Numbered from the stretch's first letter, positions 25,560 to 34,411 are shown. The stretch: DNA of 64,000 nucleotides from Actinomadura rayongensis (GCF_009831215.1 NZ_WUTW01000010.1:1-64000), one strand, 5' to 3'. Program-made: numbers and translations. The notes: generated by a model from the sequence alone, not told the origin.

Positions 25560-26516
25560 CTAAACACCCGGCGCGAGAGCCCGCGCCGCCTCGGCCGGGC
25601 CGAGCCCGCCGCCGGGGACGATCGCGAGCACCGGCGTCGTCAGCCCGTTGTCGGTGTACTCGCGGACGCGGGCGCGGCAGTCCGCCGGGGAGCCGTGGAT
25701 CACGAGGTCGTCGACCACCTCGTCCGGGATCGCCGCGAGCGCGGCCTGCCGGTCGCCCGCCGCCCACGCCGCGTTCATCGGCGCCAGCGCCTCGCCCCGG
25801 CCCAGCCACTCGTGGAACGCCTTGTAGACCGGGACGGTCATGTACGCGGCGATCATCCAGCGGCCGATCGCGCGGGCCTCGGCGGCGTCCTCGGTCGGGC
25901 AGACGAACAGCCGCGCGACCAGCTCGGGCTCGTCGCCGAGCGCGGCGCGGACGGTCACGACGTCCTTGGGGGCGAGCCAGTTGGTGATCGCGGCGTCGGC
26001 CTCGCGGGCGGCGAGCCGCAGCATCCCCGGGCGCAGCGCGGCCAGCGCGATCGGCGGCGGGGCGGCGGGCGCGGTCTCCAGCCGGAAGCCCTTCACCGCG
26101 AACGTCTCGTACTCCTCTTTGACCTTCTCACCGGCCAGCGCGCGGCGCAGGAACCGCAGGGTGTCGCGGGTGCGCTTGTACGGGTCCTCGAACGGAACAC
26201 TGTTCCAGGACTGGACGATCGTGGGCGACGACGTGCCGATGCCGAGGACGAACCGTCCCGGCGCGAGGTCGGCGAGCGTCGCGGCCTGCTGGGCGAGCAG
26301 CGCCGGGCCGCGCGTGTAGACGGGCACGATCGCGGTCGCGAGCCGCAGCGTCGGCGCCCACTGCGAGGCGAGGGCGAGCGGGGTGAACGCGTCGGTGCCG
26401 TTGGTCTCGGCCGTCCACGCGTCGGTGTAGCCGAGGGCGGGCAGCTCGTCCACGAGCGCCCGGTGCTCGGCGAGCGGGAGCCCGGTGAGCGGAATCGTCA
26501 GTCCCCAGCGCGACAT
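25560..26516 (-). CDS. LLM-class (F420-dependent-type) oxidoreductase
   Basis: 318 aa from ATG 26516, 9 bases after AAGGAG. Luciferase-like monooxygenase fold: MSRWGLTIPL start, ALGYTDAWTAE, LRLATAIVPVYTR, the cofactor-region LGIGTSSP and C-terminal VIHGSPADCRARVREY. Actinomycete proteins of this class usually use reduced F420 or FMN to reduce or oxidise small molecules. The gene is 17 bases downstream of an SDR and certainly shares its transcript, which suggests a common oxidoreductive pathway. The substrate is not known. Confidence 0.9.
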   Translation of the reverse strand: MSRWGLTIPLTGLPLAEHRALVDELPALGYTDAWTAETNGTDAFTPLALASQWAPTLRLATAIVPVYTRGPALLAQQAATLADLAPGRFVLGIGTSSPTIVQSWNSVPFEDPYKRTRDTLRFLRRALAGEKVKEEYETFAVKGFRLETAPAAPPPIALAALRPGMLRLAAREADAAITNWLAPKDVVTVRAALGDEPELVARLFVCPTEDAAEARAIGRWMIAAYMTVPVYKAFHEWLGRGEALAPMNAAWAAGDRQAALAAIPDEVVDDLVIHGSPADCRARVREYTDNGLTTPVLAIVPGGGLGPAEAARALAPGV

Positions 26517-26533
26517 GGTCACGGTCTCCTTCT

Positions 26534-27301
26534 TCAGGCGATGGCGGGACGGACAAGCGAGCCGCCGTCCACGACGATGGTCTGGCCGGTCGTCCAGGCG
26601 GCGGCGTCGCCCGCGAGGAACACGACGGCGTTCGCGATGTCCTCGGGCTCGCCGAGGCGGCCGAGCGGGAGCGCCTTGCCGAGCGCGTCCTCGTTCTCCT
26701 CCCACAGCGCGCGGGCCAGCGCCGTCTTGACGAGGCCGGGCGCGATGCCGTTCACGCGGACCTTCGGGCCGAGCTCCATCGCGAACTGCCGGGTCAGGTG
26801 GATGACGGCGGCCTTGGTGGCGTTGTAGTACCCGATGCCGTGCTCGGTGACCATGCCGCCGACGGACGCGATGTTGACGATCGCGCCGCCCCGTTCCCGC
26901 ATCGAGCGGTCCCAGGCGAGCTGCGTCCACTCGACGATCGCGAACTGGTTGACCTGGACGGTCTTGGCGGCGGCTGCGGCGTCGATCTCGACCAGCGGGC
27001 CGTAGTGCGGGCTCGTGCCGGCGTTGTTGACGAGGACGTCCAGGCTCCCGAACTCGGCGACGGCGGCGTCCACGCACGCGGCGGCCTGCTCGGCGTCGCC
27101 GACGTGCGCGGCCTTGGCGAGCACGCCCGCGCCGGGGTGGGCGGCGCGGATCTCTGCGGCGACGGCGTCCAGCGCGTCCTGGCGGCGCGAGGACAGGACG
27201 ACGTTCGCGCCCTCGGCGGCCAGCGCCAGCGCGGTCGCCCGCCCGATGCCCCGGGACGCGCCCGTGACGAGGGCGGTCTTCCCTTCGAGTCCTGTCCGCA
27301 T
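26534..27301 (-). CDS. Classical SDR oxidoreductase
   Basis: 255 aa. Cofactor motif TGASRGIGRA (residues ~14-23), SSRR after the second strand (an NADPH-type arginine pair), NNAGT, IVNIASVGG and the catalytic YYNATK near residue 160; C-terminal GQTIVVDGGS as in FabG-like SDRs. It heads a two-gene operon with the LLM oxidoreductase. A perfect palindrome, actgacgcgtcagt, lies 51 bases upstream of its start and shares half-sites with the one before the YhgE operon. Confidence 0.92.
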   Translation of the reverse strand: MRTGLEGKTALVTGASRGIGRATALALAAEGANVVLSSRRQDALDAVAAEIRAAHPGAGVLAKAAHVGDAEQAAACVDAAVAEFGSLDVLVNNAGTSPHYGPLVEIDAAAAAKTVQVNQFAIVEWTQLAWDRSMRERGGAIVNIASVGGMVTEHGIGYYNATKAAVIHLTRQFAMELGPKVRVNGIAPGLVKTALARALWEENEDALGKALPLGRLGEPEDIANAVVFLAGDAAAWTTGQTIVVDGGSLVRPAIA

Positions 27302-27351
27302 GGCGTCTCCCCTGTCCCGTGTGGCCGGATCCGTCCCACTGTAGCGAAGTG

Positions 27352-27365
27352 ACTGACGCGTCAGT
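27352..27365 (-). promoter_or_regulatory. Palindromic operator upstream of the SDR-LLM operon
   Basis: The 14-bp perfect palindrome actgacgcgtcagt (half-sites actgac and gtcagt with a 2-nt centre) lies about 50 bases upstream of the SDR start and overlaps the LysR stop codon. The same half-sites with the same spacing occur at 31050-31063. TetR-family proteins often bind dyads of this form. Confidence 0.6.
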
Positions 27366-28251
27366 TAGGTCGGAGCACGAACGTCCGGAACGCCTCGGCC
27401 GCCGCCGGACGGCTGCGCGTCCTCGCCCAGATGAGGCCGATCGTCCGGACGGCGCCCGCGTCGGCGAGCGCGAGATGCCGGACGCCGTGCTCGCCCTCCT
27501 CGACCGGCGGGACGACCGCGACGCCGAGCCCTGCGGCGACCAGGCCCCGGACCGTCGCCGTCTCCTCGCCCTCGAACGCCACGCGCGGGTGGATTCCGGC
27601 CGCGTCGGCGAGCGCGTCCACGATCCGCCGCACGCCGGTGCCGGGGCGGAAGGCGACGAACGGCTCGTCGGCGACGTCTTTCAGGTGCGCCTGCTCGCGG
27701 CCCGCCAGCCGGTGGCCCTCGGGGACGGCGAGCAGCAGCCGTTCCGTCACGAGCGGACGCCATTCCAGCGCGGGGTCGTCCGGGCGCGGGCTCGTGATGC
27801 CGAGGTCCGCGCGGCCCTCGGCGACGGCGGCGCCGACGCGTCCGGCCGGGTCCTGGGCGAGCCGGAACGTCACGCCCGGGTGGCGGGCGCGGAACCGGCG
27901 GATGAGGTCCGGCACGAACGACGGCCCCTGGGTGTGCAGGAACGCCAGCGCCACCTCGCCGCGCTCGGGGTCGGCGGCCTGGTCGAGCGCGCGGCGGGCG
28001 GCGTCCTCCTCGGCGACGAGGCGGCGGGCGTGCGCGGCGAAGACCGTCCCGTAGGCGTTGAGGACGAGCCGGCGGCCGATCCGGTCGAACAGCGGGACGC
28101 CGAGATCGTCCTCCAGGCGGGCGAGCGCGCGCGACAACCCGGGCTGCGAGACGCGCAGCTCGGCGGCGGCGTTCGTCACATGCCCGAGGTCGGCGACGGC
28201 GAGGAACCACCGCACGGTGCGCAGGTCCACGGCTTCATTCCTGTCCCGCAT
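27361..28251 (-). CDS. LysR-family transcriptional regulator
   Basis: 296 aa. The N-terminal helix-turn-helix is standard for LysR (VDLRTVRWFLAVADLGHVTN, then LRVSQPGLSRALARLEDDLG). The remainder is a periplasmic-binding-protein-like effector domain (GVTFRLAQDP, ADLGITSPRP). Start could be ATG 28251 or GTG 28230. It diverges from the MFS gene at 28310 with a 58-base gap, the classical arrangement where a LysR protein controls its neighbour; the transporter is thus its likely target. Confidence 0.93.
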   Translation of the reverse strand: MRDRNEAVDLRTVRWFLAVADLGHVTNAAAELRVSQPGLSRALARLEDDLGVPLFDRIGRRLVLNAYGTVFAAHARRLVAEEDAARRALDQAADPERGEVALAFLHTQGPSFVPDLIRRFRARHPGVTFRLAQDPAGRVGAAVAEGRADLGITSPRPDDPALEWRPLVTERLLLAVPEGHRLAGREQAHLKDVADEPFVAFRPGTGVRRIVDALADAAGIHPRVAFEGEETATVRGLVAAGLGVAVVPPVEEGEHGVRHLALADAGAVRTIGLIWARTRSRPAAAEAFRTFVLRPN

Positions 28252-28309
28252 CGGTTCCGGCTAATCACGACATTGGACGCATAACGGGTCGTCGGCGGAG
28301 GGTGGGGGC

Positions 28310-29578
28310 ATGGTCATCCCCGACACCCGGCACCGCACGGGCTCCCCCGGCCTGCGGCGGATCAACCTGGCGCTGTTCGCCGCGGGCCTCACCACCTTCA
28401 TGTCGCTGTACTGCACGCAGGCGCTTCTGCCCGAGCTGTCGGGCGCGTTCGCCGTCCCGCCCGCGCGGGCCAGCCTGCTCGTGTCGCTGGCGACGGGCGC
28501 GGTGGCGCTCGCGGTCGTGCCGGTCAGCTCGCTGTCGGAGCGGTTCGGGCGGACGCGCGTCATGATCGTCTCGTCGCTCGCCTCGGCCGCGGTCGGCCTG
28601 CTGCTGCCGCTCTGCACGACGTTCGGGACGCTCGCCGCCGCCCGCGCTCTCCAGGGCGTCGCGCTCGCCGGAGTCCCGGCCGTCGCGATGGCCTACCTCG
28701 CCGACGAGGTCCACGGCCTGTCGCTCGGCGCGGCGATGGGGCGGTACGTCGCCGGGACCGGGATCGGCGGCGTGCTCGGGCGGCTCGTGCCGAGCACCGT
28801 GAGCGATGTCGCGGGCTGGCGGTGGGGGCTCGCCGCGACGGGGCTCGTCGCTTCGGCGTTCACGCTCGCGTTCTGGGCGCTGCTGCCGCCGTCCCGGCAC
28901 TTCCGCCCGGCGCCGGTGGACCACCGCGCGCTGCTGCGTCACCTGCGCGACCCCGGGCTGCGGCGTTTGTATCTCATCGCTTTGACGGCGATGGCCGGGT
29001 TCGTCACCGTGTTCAACTTCCTCACGTACCGGCTGCTGGACGCGCCGTTCGGGCTGCCGCAGTCCGTCGTCGGGCTGATCGCGGTGACCAACCTCGCGGG
29101 CTCGGCGGCGTCCGCGCGGGCCGGGACGCTCGCCGACCGGATCGGGCGCCGCGCCGTCCTGCCCGGCGCGTGCGGGGTGGCGGCGTGCGGGCTCGCGCTG
29201 ACGTTCCCCGCGTCGCTGCCGCTCGTCGCTGTCGGCCTGCTCGTGTTCACGTGCGGGTTCTTCGCGACGCACGCGGTGGCGAGCGGCTGGGTCGGGGCGC
29301 GGGCCGCGACGGGACGCGCGCAGGCGTCCGCGCTCTACCTCTGCGCCTACTACCTCGGCAGCAGCATCGGCGGGACGGCGGGCGGCCTCGCCTACGAGCG
29401 GGCGCACTGGACGGGCACGGCGCTCTATGTGCTCGTCCTGTTCGGGGTGGCGTGCCTCGCCGCCGCGACGGTGGACGAGCGCGTCATTTCCGGCGGACAA
29501 ACCACTAAGGGAGCGGATTTGGCGCCTTCCGGGCAGCGAACGGAGTCCAATGCCGGACACGGTGGGCATGCCGCATGA
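28310..29578 (+). CDS. MFS transporter (DHA1/YnfM-like)
   Basis: 422 aa with twelve hydrophobic segments and an intracellular loop motif A (SLSERFGRTRVM, residues ~85-96), repeated in the second half (TLADRIGRRAVL). The first part, LYCTQALLPELS, matches the YnfM/CynX-like family of inner-membrane drug or metabolite exporters. A ribosome site GGAGGGTGGGGGC precedes ATG 28310. Divergent LysR gene upstream, TetR gene 40 bases downstream on the same strand. Substrate unknown. Confidence 0.9.
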   Translation: MVIPDTRHRTGSPGLRRINLALFAAGLTTFMSLYCTQALLPELSGAFAVPPARASLLVSLATGAVALAVVPVSSLSERFGRTRVMIVSSLASAAVGLLLPLCTTFGTLAAARALQGVALAGVPAVAMAYLADEVHGLSLGAAMGRYVAGTGIGGVLGRLVPSTVSDVAGWRWGLAATGLVASAFTLAFWALLPPSRHFRPAPVDHRALLRHLRDPGLRRLYLIALTAMAGFVTVFNFLTYRLLDAPFGLPQSVVGLIAVTNLAGSAASARAGTLADRIGRRAVLPGACGVAACGLALTFPASLPLVAVGLLVFTCGFFATHAVASGWVGARAATGRAQASALYLCAYYLGSSIGGTAGGLAYERAHWTGTALYVLVLFGVACLAAATVDERVISGGQTTKGADLAPSGQRTESNAGHGGHAA

Positions 29579-29618
29579 GACGATCCCGGCGAAGGCAGGA
29601 ACGAGCGACGGAGCGACG

Positions 29619-30266
29619 ATGCCCGAGCACCCGCCCGCCGACCGGCCGTCCCCCGACGTGGAACGGCTCCCGTCCGGACGGCACCGGCTGCCGCGCGCCT
29701 TCGTCGCCGACCACCAGCGGCGCCGCATCCTCGCCGCCGTCGTCGCCGTCGTCGGCGTCCACGGGTTCGGGCACCTGACCGTCGACGCGATCATCACGCG
29801 GGCGGGCGTCTCGCGCGCCACGTTCTACGCGCACTTCCGCAACAAGGACGACGTGTTCCTGCGCGCCTGCGACGACCTCGCCGCCCGGACCGCGCGCCGC
29901 GTCGCCGCCGCCCGCCGCGACCAGCCGGACGCCCTGCGCCGCATGGCCGCCGGCCTCGGCGCGCTGCTGTCCCACCTCGCCGCCGACCCGCCCGCCGCGC
30001 GCACCTGGATGGTCGAGTCGATGGCGGCGGGCCCCGAGGCCGCCGCCCGCCGCGACGCCGCGCTCGGCGCCCTCGCCCGCCTCGTCGCCGCCGACCTGCG
30101 CGACCTCGACCCGCACCACCCCGACCCCGACCTCACCGCCGAGACGATCACCGGCGGCGTCTACCAGGTCCTCGCGACCCGCATCCGCCGCGGCGAGACC
30201 ACCGCCCTCCCCGACCTCCTCCCCCGCCTCATGACAATTTCAATCCCGGCCTGCTGCGCTCGCTAA
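29619..30266 (+). CDS. TetR-family regulator with altered C-terminus
   Basis: 215 aa from ATG 29619, which has CGGAG 5 bases upstream; earlier ATGs at 29550 and 29568 have no such site. The TetR helix-turn-helix is clear: RRILAAVVAVVGVHGFGHLT, ITRAGVSRATFYAHFRNKDD. The ligand-binding domain ends PDLLPRLMT and then reads ISIPACCAR across a change in base composition, so the original C-terminus may have been replaced by an inserted noncoding sequence. It follows the MFS gene and probably shares its transcript. Its targets may include the actgac-type operators found here, which is inference. Confidence 0.88.
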   Translation: MPEHPPADRPSPDVERLPSGRHRLPRAFVADHQRRRILAAVVAVVGVHGFGHLTVDAIITRAGVSRATFYAHFRNKDDVFLRACDDLAARTARRVAAARRDQPDALRRMAAGLGALLSHLAADPPAARTWMVESMAAGPEAAARRDAALGALARLVAADLRDLDPHHPDPDLTAETITGGVYQVLATRIRRGETTALPDLLPRLMTISIPACCAR

Positions 30267-30600
30267 AGCTCGCTCCGCAACCGGTCTTGGGCGAGTGCTG
30301 CATCGCTTCGCGATCTTCCCGCCCGGGGACTCGCCTCCGGCGTCGTCCCCGGGCGCTCAGGTAACGCACTCGCGTGACGGCTGAGCACTCCGCGCCGTCA
30401 TTCGGGCACGTCACGGAAGCTGCTCGCCTGCGGGTCAGCGCCGCAGACCCGGTCGGCGTCCGGCGCGGCGCCGACGGTCCTCGGCGCGACCTGGCCGCCC
30501 TTGGCACGACCTGATCAACCTCGGCATCAACCTCGGCGCGGCTTGGCCGCCCTCGGGGCGACCTGACCGTGCTCGGCGGCGTGATCGGCGGGCGGGCGCT
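30240..30600. other. Noncoding stretch with hairpin and imperfect repeats
   Basis: From 30236 on, base composition departs from the flanking coding pattern. A small hairpin atcgc-ttc-gcgat lies near 30302-30314 and a strong one at 30321-30354. From about 30478 to 30575 an imperfect ~46-bp direct repeat is present (ctcggcgcgacctggccgcc-type). I see no gene. It may be a dispersed repetitive element, which a genome search would show. Confidence 0.4.
30321..30354 (+). terminator. Hairpin terminator after the TetR gene
   Basis: Perfect 10-bp arms, gcccggggac (30321-30330) and gtccccgggc (30345-30354), around a 14-base loop. It lies 55 bases beyond the TetR stop codon and may also serve as a bidirectional barrier before the DoxX-like gene. 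Confidence 0.55.
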
Positions 30601-30602
30601 CG

Positions 30603-30974
30603 TCAGCGGGCGGAGCGGGCGGCCTTCAGGGCCCAGGCGATCAGCGGAGCTTGGAGGGGGAGGCGGGCGTAGGCGCCGGCGCGGAGCGGGAGGGGCTTGG
30701 TGCGCCAGTCGCGGGCCATCTTCACGTTCGCCGGGAAGACGGCCGCCATGAGCGCGGCGGTCGCGTAGCCGCCCAGGCGGCGGGTGCGGGGCACGGCGAG
30801 GGCCGCCGCGCAGGCCAGTTCCGCGACGCCGCTGGCGTAGGTCCAGGCGCGCGGCGAGCCGGGCAGGCCGCGCGGGATCAGCGCGTCGTAGGGGCGCGGG
30901 ACGGCCAGGTGCAGGGTGCCCGTCGTGGCGAGGACGCCGGCGAGGGACAGGGCGGCGCGGGGCGAGTCGGTCAT
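30603..30974 (-). CDS. DoxX-like small membrane protein
   Basis: 123 aa from ATG 30974 with four hydrophobic segments: LSLAGVLATTGTLHLAV, a second at AWTYASGVAELACAAALAV, a third at LGGYATAALMAAVFPANV and a last at LQAPLIAWALKAA. The PANVKMARDW segment is characteristic of short DoxX-like/DUF membrane proteins in actinomycetes. No enzymatic function is established. It diverges from the ABC/YhgE operon. Confidence 0.7.
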   Translation of the reverse strand: MTDSPRAALSLAGVLATTGTLHLAVPRPYDALIPRGLPGSPRAWTYASGVAELACAAALAVPRTRRLGGYATAALMAAVFPANVKMARDWRTKPLPLRAGAYARLPLQAPLIAWALKAARSAR

Positions 30975-31045
30975 GGCGGGAGTCTGCACCATCGGTGCCG
31001 CGTGGTGGACGTCACGGTCCGGTCTGGTGGATTGCGGGGTATTTT

Positions 31046-31067
31046 TTGTACTGACCAGTCAGTTCAA
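31046..31067 (+). promoter_or_regulatory. TetR-type operator before the ABC/YhgE operon
   Basis: ttgtactgac-ca-gtcagttcaa is a 22-bp near-perfect palindrome (9 of 10 arm positions match), with a perfect core actgac-ca-gtcagt at 31050-31063. It ends 18 bases before the first gene. The operon's third gene is a TetR regulator, the obvious candidate to bind here. The core matches the palindrome at 27352. Confidence 0.7.
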
Positions 31068-31084
31068 AAAGAGGGAGGCGCGAG

Positions 31085-31777
31085 GTGGCCGAGGAACGGG
31101 CGGGTGCTGCCCGCGCCGCCGCCGTCGAAACCGACGGGCTCACGTTGCGCGGACCGCGTGGGCCCGTGTATCGGGACGTCACGCTGCGCGTTCCGGCGGG
31201 CGGGCTCGTCGCGCTCGCCGGGATCGCGGGCTCGGGACGGACCGCGTTGCTGCTCACCCTCGGCGGGCGGATGCGGCCCTCGTCCGGGACGGCCGTCATC
31301 GGCGGGCACCCGCTGCCGCGCGGGATGCGCGCCGTCCAGCGGATCGCCGCGCTCGGCGTCGTCACCGGCGTGACCGACCTGGAGCCCGCGCTGACCGTCG
31401 GCGAGCACGTCGGCGAGGCGCTGGACCTGCACGAGGGGCTGTTCGGGCGGTGGCGGCACCGGGACCGGCGGATCGGCGCGGCGCTGGACCGCGTCGGCCT
31501 GGACGTCCCGCTCCGCACCCGCGCGGACGAGCTGGCGCCCGACGACGCCCGGCTGCTCGGCGCCGCGCTCGCGCTCGTCGGCGACCCCGGGCTCCTGCTG
31601 CTGGACGACGTGGACGAAGGGCTGCCGCCCGTCCGGCAGCGCGCCCTGTGGGAGCGGCTGCGCGCCCTCGCCGGGGACGTCACGATCATCGCGGCCTGCC
31701 ACGATCCCGGCCCCGCCGACGGGCTCGCGCAGGTCGTCGAACTGCCCGACCCGCGTCCCGTGGAGGCGTCGCGATGA
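31085..31777 (+). CDS. Degenerate ABC ATPase partner of a YhgE/Pip protein
   Basis: 230 aa from GTG 31085 with a GGGAGG site upstream. The nucleotide-binding-domain outline is present, but motifs are altered: Walker A reads GIAGSGRTAL with Arg in place of the catalytic Lys, the LSGGQ signature is replaced by LAPDD, and Walker B is LLLLDDVDEG where LLLLDEP is usual. The switch His is retained (ACHDPG). ATP binding or hydrolysis must be weak or lost. It overlaps the YhgE/Pip gene by 4 bases (ATGA), so they are made together. Confidence 0.8.
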   Translation: MAEERAGAARAAAVETDGLTLRGPRGPVYRDVTLRVPAGGLVALAGIAGSGRTALLLTLGGRMRPSSGTAVIGGHPLPRGMRAVQRIAALGVVTGVTDLEPALTVGEHVGEALDLHEGLFGRWRHRDRRIGAALDRVGLDVPLRTRADELAPDDARLLGAALALVGDPGLLLLDDVDEGLPPVRQRALWERLRALAGDVTIIAACHDPGPADGLAQVVELPDPRPVEASR

Positions 31778-33795
31778 GGCTCCCCGCCCTGGCCGCCGGC
31801 GCGCTGGAACTGCGCCGCTTCGGCCGCCACAAGCTCACGATGGCCGCGCTCGCCTCGCTCCTGCTGCTCCCGCTGCTCTACGCCGGGCTGTATCTGTGGT
31901 CGTTCTGGGATCCGTACTCGCGGCTCAGCCATGTCCCGGTCGCGCTGGTCAACGACGACCGTCCGGCCGGGCGCGTCCACGCGGGCGCCGACCTGGCGGA
32001 CGAGCTGAAGGACCGGCACGTCTTCGCCTGGAAGTCCGTGGACGCCGCGACGGCCCGCGACGGGCTCGCGCACGGCCGGTACTACATGGTGCTGACGATC
32101 CCGTCCGACTTCAGCGCGCGGATCAACGGGCCGTCCGGCGACGGCATCCCGTCCCCGGCCGGGCTGCGGCTGGACCTGGACGACTCCAACAACTACGTCG
32201 TCGGGACGCTCGCCCAGTCGGCGTTCAAGGAGATCAGCGCGGCGGCGGGCGCCAAGGCCACCCGCACCTACCTCGACCAGATCTTCCTGTCCTTCGGGAC
32301 GCTGCACGACAAGCTCGACGAAGCCGCACGCGGGGCCGACAAGCTCGCCGACGGCTCCGGCAAGGCGCACGACGGCGCGGGCAAGCTCGCGGCGGGGCTG
32401 AAGACGGCCCAGGACGGCAGCGCGCAGCTCACGTCCGGGCTGAGCGAACTCCAGGACGGCACGCGCCAGGTCGCGGCGGGCACCGGAAAGCTCGCCGCGT
32501 TCGTGGACCGGACGAGCGACACGATCGTCCCGCTGCTGCGCGAGCACGCCCCCGAGATCCGCGACGCGGCGCTGCTCGTCGCCCGGGGCGCCGACGCGCT
32601 CGCCGCCAACGCGGGCGCGCTGCCGCAGCAGACGCACGAGGCCGTCCGGCAGGCCGAGCAGGCGCGGGCAGAGCTGCGCGCCGCGCTCGCGGCCCGCCCT
32701 GACCTCCCGGCGGACGTCCGCGACGATCTGCTGCGCGCGTCCGACCGGGTCGTCGCGCTCGCCCGGCAGGTGGACGGCTACGTCCGCGCCCACACCGCCG
32801 ACCTGCGCGCCCTCGCCGACGACGCGCGCACCATCGCGCAGCAGGCGCGGAAGGTCGCGGCGGCGGCGCCCGGCCTCGCCGCCAAGGTCCAGAGCGCCCG
32901 CAACGACGTCGACCGCCTCAACGCGGGCGCCCACCGGATCGACTCCGGCACGGGTCGGCTCGTGGCCGGATCCGCGCAGCTCACCGGCGGTCTCGGTACG
33001 CTGTCGGGCGGCGCGGTGACGCTCGGCACGGCGCTCGCGCAGATCGCCGACGGGAACCGCTCGCTGGCGTCCGGGCTGGACGACGGCGTGCGGCAGGTCC
33101 CCGACTACGGCGCGGGCGAGCGGGCCGGACGCGCCGACATGATGAGCGACCCCGTCCGCCTGATCAGCGTGAAGGAGAACCCGGCGCCCAACTACGGGAC
33201 GGGCTTCGCCCCGTTCTTCATCCCGCTCGCCCTCTGGGTCGGCGCCATGTTCGTCTACATGATGCTGCGCCCGCTCGGCGCCCGCGCCCTGGCGAGCACC
33301 GCCCCGGCTTGGCGCGTCGCGCTCGCGGGCTGGCTGCCGGGCGCGGCGGTCGGCGCGGGCCAGGTGCTCGTGCTGCTCGGCGTGCTGCACTTCGCGCTCG
33401 GGCTCGACGCCGTCCGCTGGCCCGGCCTGATCGCGTTCCTCGTGCTCGCGGCGGCGGCGTTCCAGGCGATCGTCCAGTGGGCGAACGCGCGGTTCGGGCC
33501 GGTCGGCCGGGTGATCGCGCTCGCGCTGCTGATGCTCCAGCTCACCTCGGCGGCCGGGACGTACCCGATCGAGACCAGTCCCGGCTTCTTCGGCGCGATC
33601 CGTCCGTTCCTGCCCATGTCGTGGGTCGTGGACGGCGTCCGGCGGCTGGTCAGCGGCGGCGACCTGACCCCCGTGTGGCAGGGTGGTGCGGTGCTGGCCG
33701 CGTTCCTCGCGGGCGCGCTCGCGCTCACCGCGCTCGCCGCCCGGCGCGGCCGGGTCTGGACGATGGCGCGCCTGCATCCGGCACTGCGACTGTGA
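31774..33795 (+). CDS. YhgE/Pip-family membrane protein
   Basis: 673 aa from ATG 31774 (GGAGG site). One N-terminal helix (ALASLLLLPLLYAGLYLWSF), then ~430 outer residues with long coiled-coil stretches containing repeated ADGSGKAHDGAGKLAAGL and QLTSGLSELQDGT-type motifs, then five C-terminal membrane helices from about residue 480. This is the layout of YhgE/phage-infection-protein (Pip) members, related to ABC-2 permeases. Relatives in Firmicutes serve as phage receptors or envelope-export partners. Together with the degenerate ATPase it may form a membrane complex that extrudes lipids or drugs; that is inference. Confidence 0.9.
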   Translation: MRLPALAAGALELRRFGRHKLTMAALASLLLLPLLYAGLYLWSFWDPYSRLSHVPVALVNDDRPAGRVHAGADLADELKDRHVFAWKSVDAATARDGLAHGRYYMVLTIPSDFSARINGPSGDGIPSPAGLRLDLDDSNNYVVGTLAQSAFKEISAAAGAKATRTYLDQIFLSFGTLHDKLDEAARGADKLADGSGKAHDGAGKLAAGLKTAQDGSAQLTSGLSELQDGTRQVAAGTGKLAAFVDRTSDTIVPLLREHAPEIRDAALLVARGADALAANAGALPQQTHEAVRQAEQARAELRAALAARPDLPADVRDDLLRASDRVVALARQVDGYVRAHTADLRALADDARTIAQQARKVAAAAPGLAAKVQSARNDVDRLNAGAHRIDSGTGRLVAGSAQLTGGLGTLSGGAVTLGTALAQIADGNRSLASGLDDGVRQVPDYGAGERAGRADMMSDPVRLISVKENPAPNYGTGFAPFFIPLALWVGAMFVYMMLRPLGARALASTAPAWRVALAGWLPGAAVGAGQVLVLLGVLHFALGLDAVRWPGLIAFLVLAAAAFQAIVQWANARFGPVGRVIALALLMLQLTSAAGTYPIETSPGFFGAIRPFLPMSWVVDGVRRLVSGGDLTPVWQGGAVLAAFLAGALALTALAARRGRVWTMARLHPALRL

Positions 33796-33829
33796 CGGCG
33801 ACTGTGACTGCGCCTGTGAGGGAGGACCG

Positions 33830-34411
33830 GTGAGCCGGGGCACGACGCGCGAGCGGCTGTTCACCGCCGCGATCGACCTGATCGCCGAACGCGGGTTCGC
33901 CGCGACGACCGTCGACCGGATCGCCGAGCGCGCCGGAGTCGCCAAGGGCACCGTCTACTACAACTTCGGCAGCAAGTCCGCGCTGTTCGACGCACTGCTG
34001 GACTTCGGCATCACCCGGTTCGCGCAACGCCTGCGGGACGCGGCGGCGGGCCTGCCCCCGGACGCGGCCCTGGACGCCGTCGTCCGCGAGGAGCTGGCGT
34101 TCCTCGCCGAGCACGAGGCGTTCGCGCGGCTCCTCATCGCGGAGACGTGGCGGCAGGGCGGCGGCGACTGGCAGCACGCCGCGCTGATGATCCGCGAGCG
34201 GGTCGTCGGCGCCGTCGCGGACGTGCTGCGCGCGGCCGTCGACGCGGGCCTGCTGCGCGCCGACCTGGACGTGCCGACGGCGGCGTCGGCGGTGTTCGGG
34301 ATGGTGCTCGTCGTCGGGCTGGACTGGCGGGCGCTCCAGCCGGACCGGCCGCGCGCCGAGGTCGAGGCGACCCTGCTGGACCTGCTGCGCGGACGCCTCG
34401 CCGCCGTCTAG
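33830..34411 (+). CDS. TetR-family regulator of the YhgE operon
   Basis: 193 aa from GTG 33830, with GGAGG 4 bases upstream. TetR helix-turn-helix: [20 protein letters not shown], then [20 protein letters not shown]. The C-terminal ligand domain is standard in length. It lies 34 bases after the YhgE/Pip gene and most likely represses the operon through the palindrome at 31046-31067. Its stop overlaps by 4 bases the stop of the convergent ABC ATPase gene. A short gactgtgac-type repeat lies in the gap before it. Confidence 0.92.
   Translation: MSRGTTRERLFTAAIDLIAERGFAATTVDRIAERAGVAKGTVYYNFGSKSALFDALLDFGITRFAQRLRDAAAGLPPDAALDAVVREELAFLAEHEAFARLLIAETWRQGGGDWQHAALMIRERVVGAVADVLRAAVDAGLLRADLDVPTAASAVFGMVLVVGLDWRALQPDRPRAEVEATLLDLLRGRLAAV

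Noticed and set aside
30229-30507. Minus-strand 92-codon frame in the gap before the DoxX-like gene
   Set aside because: It crosses the terminator hairpin and repeats, has no ribosome site and no recognisable motif.
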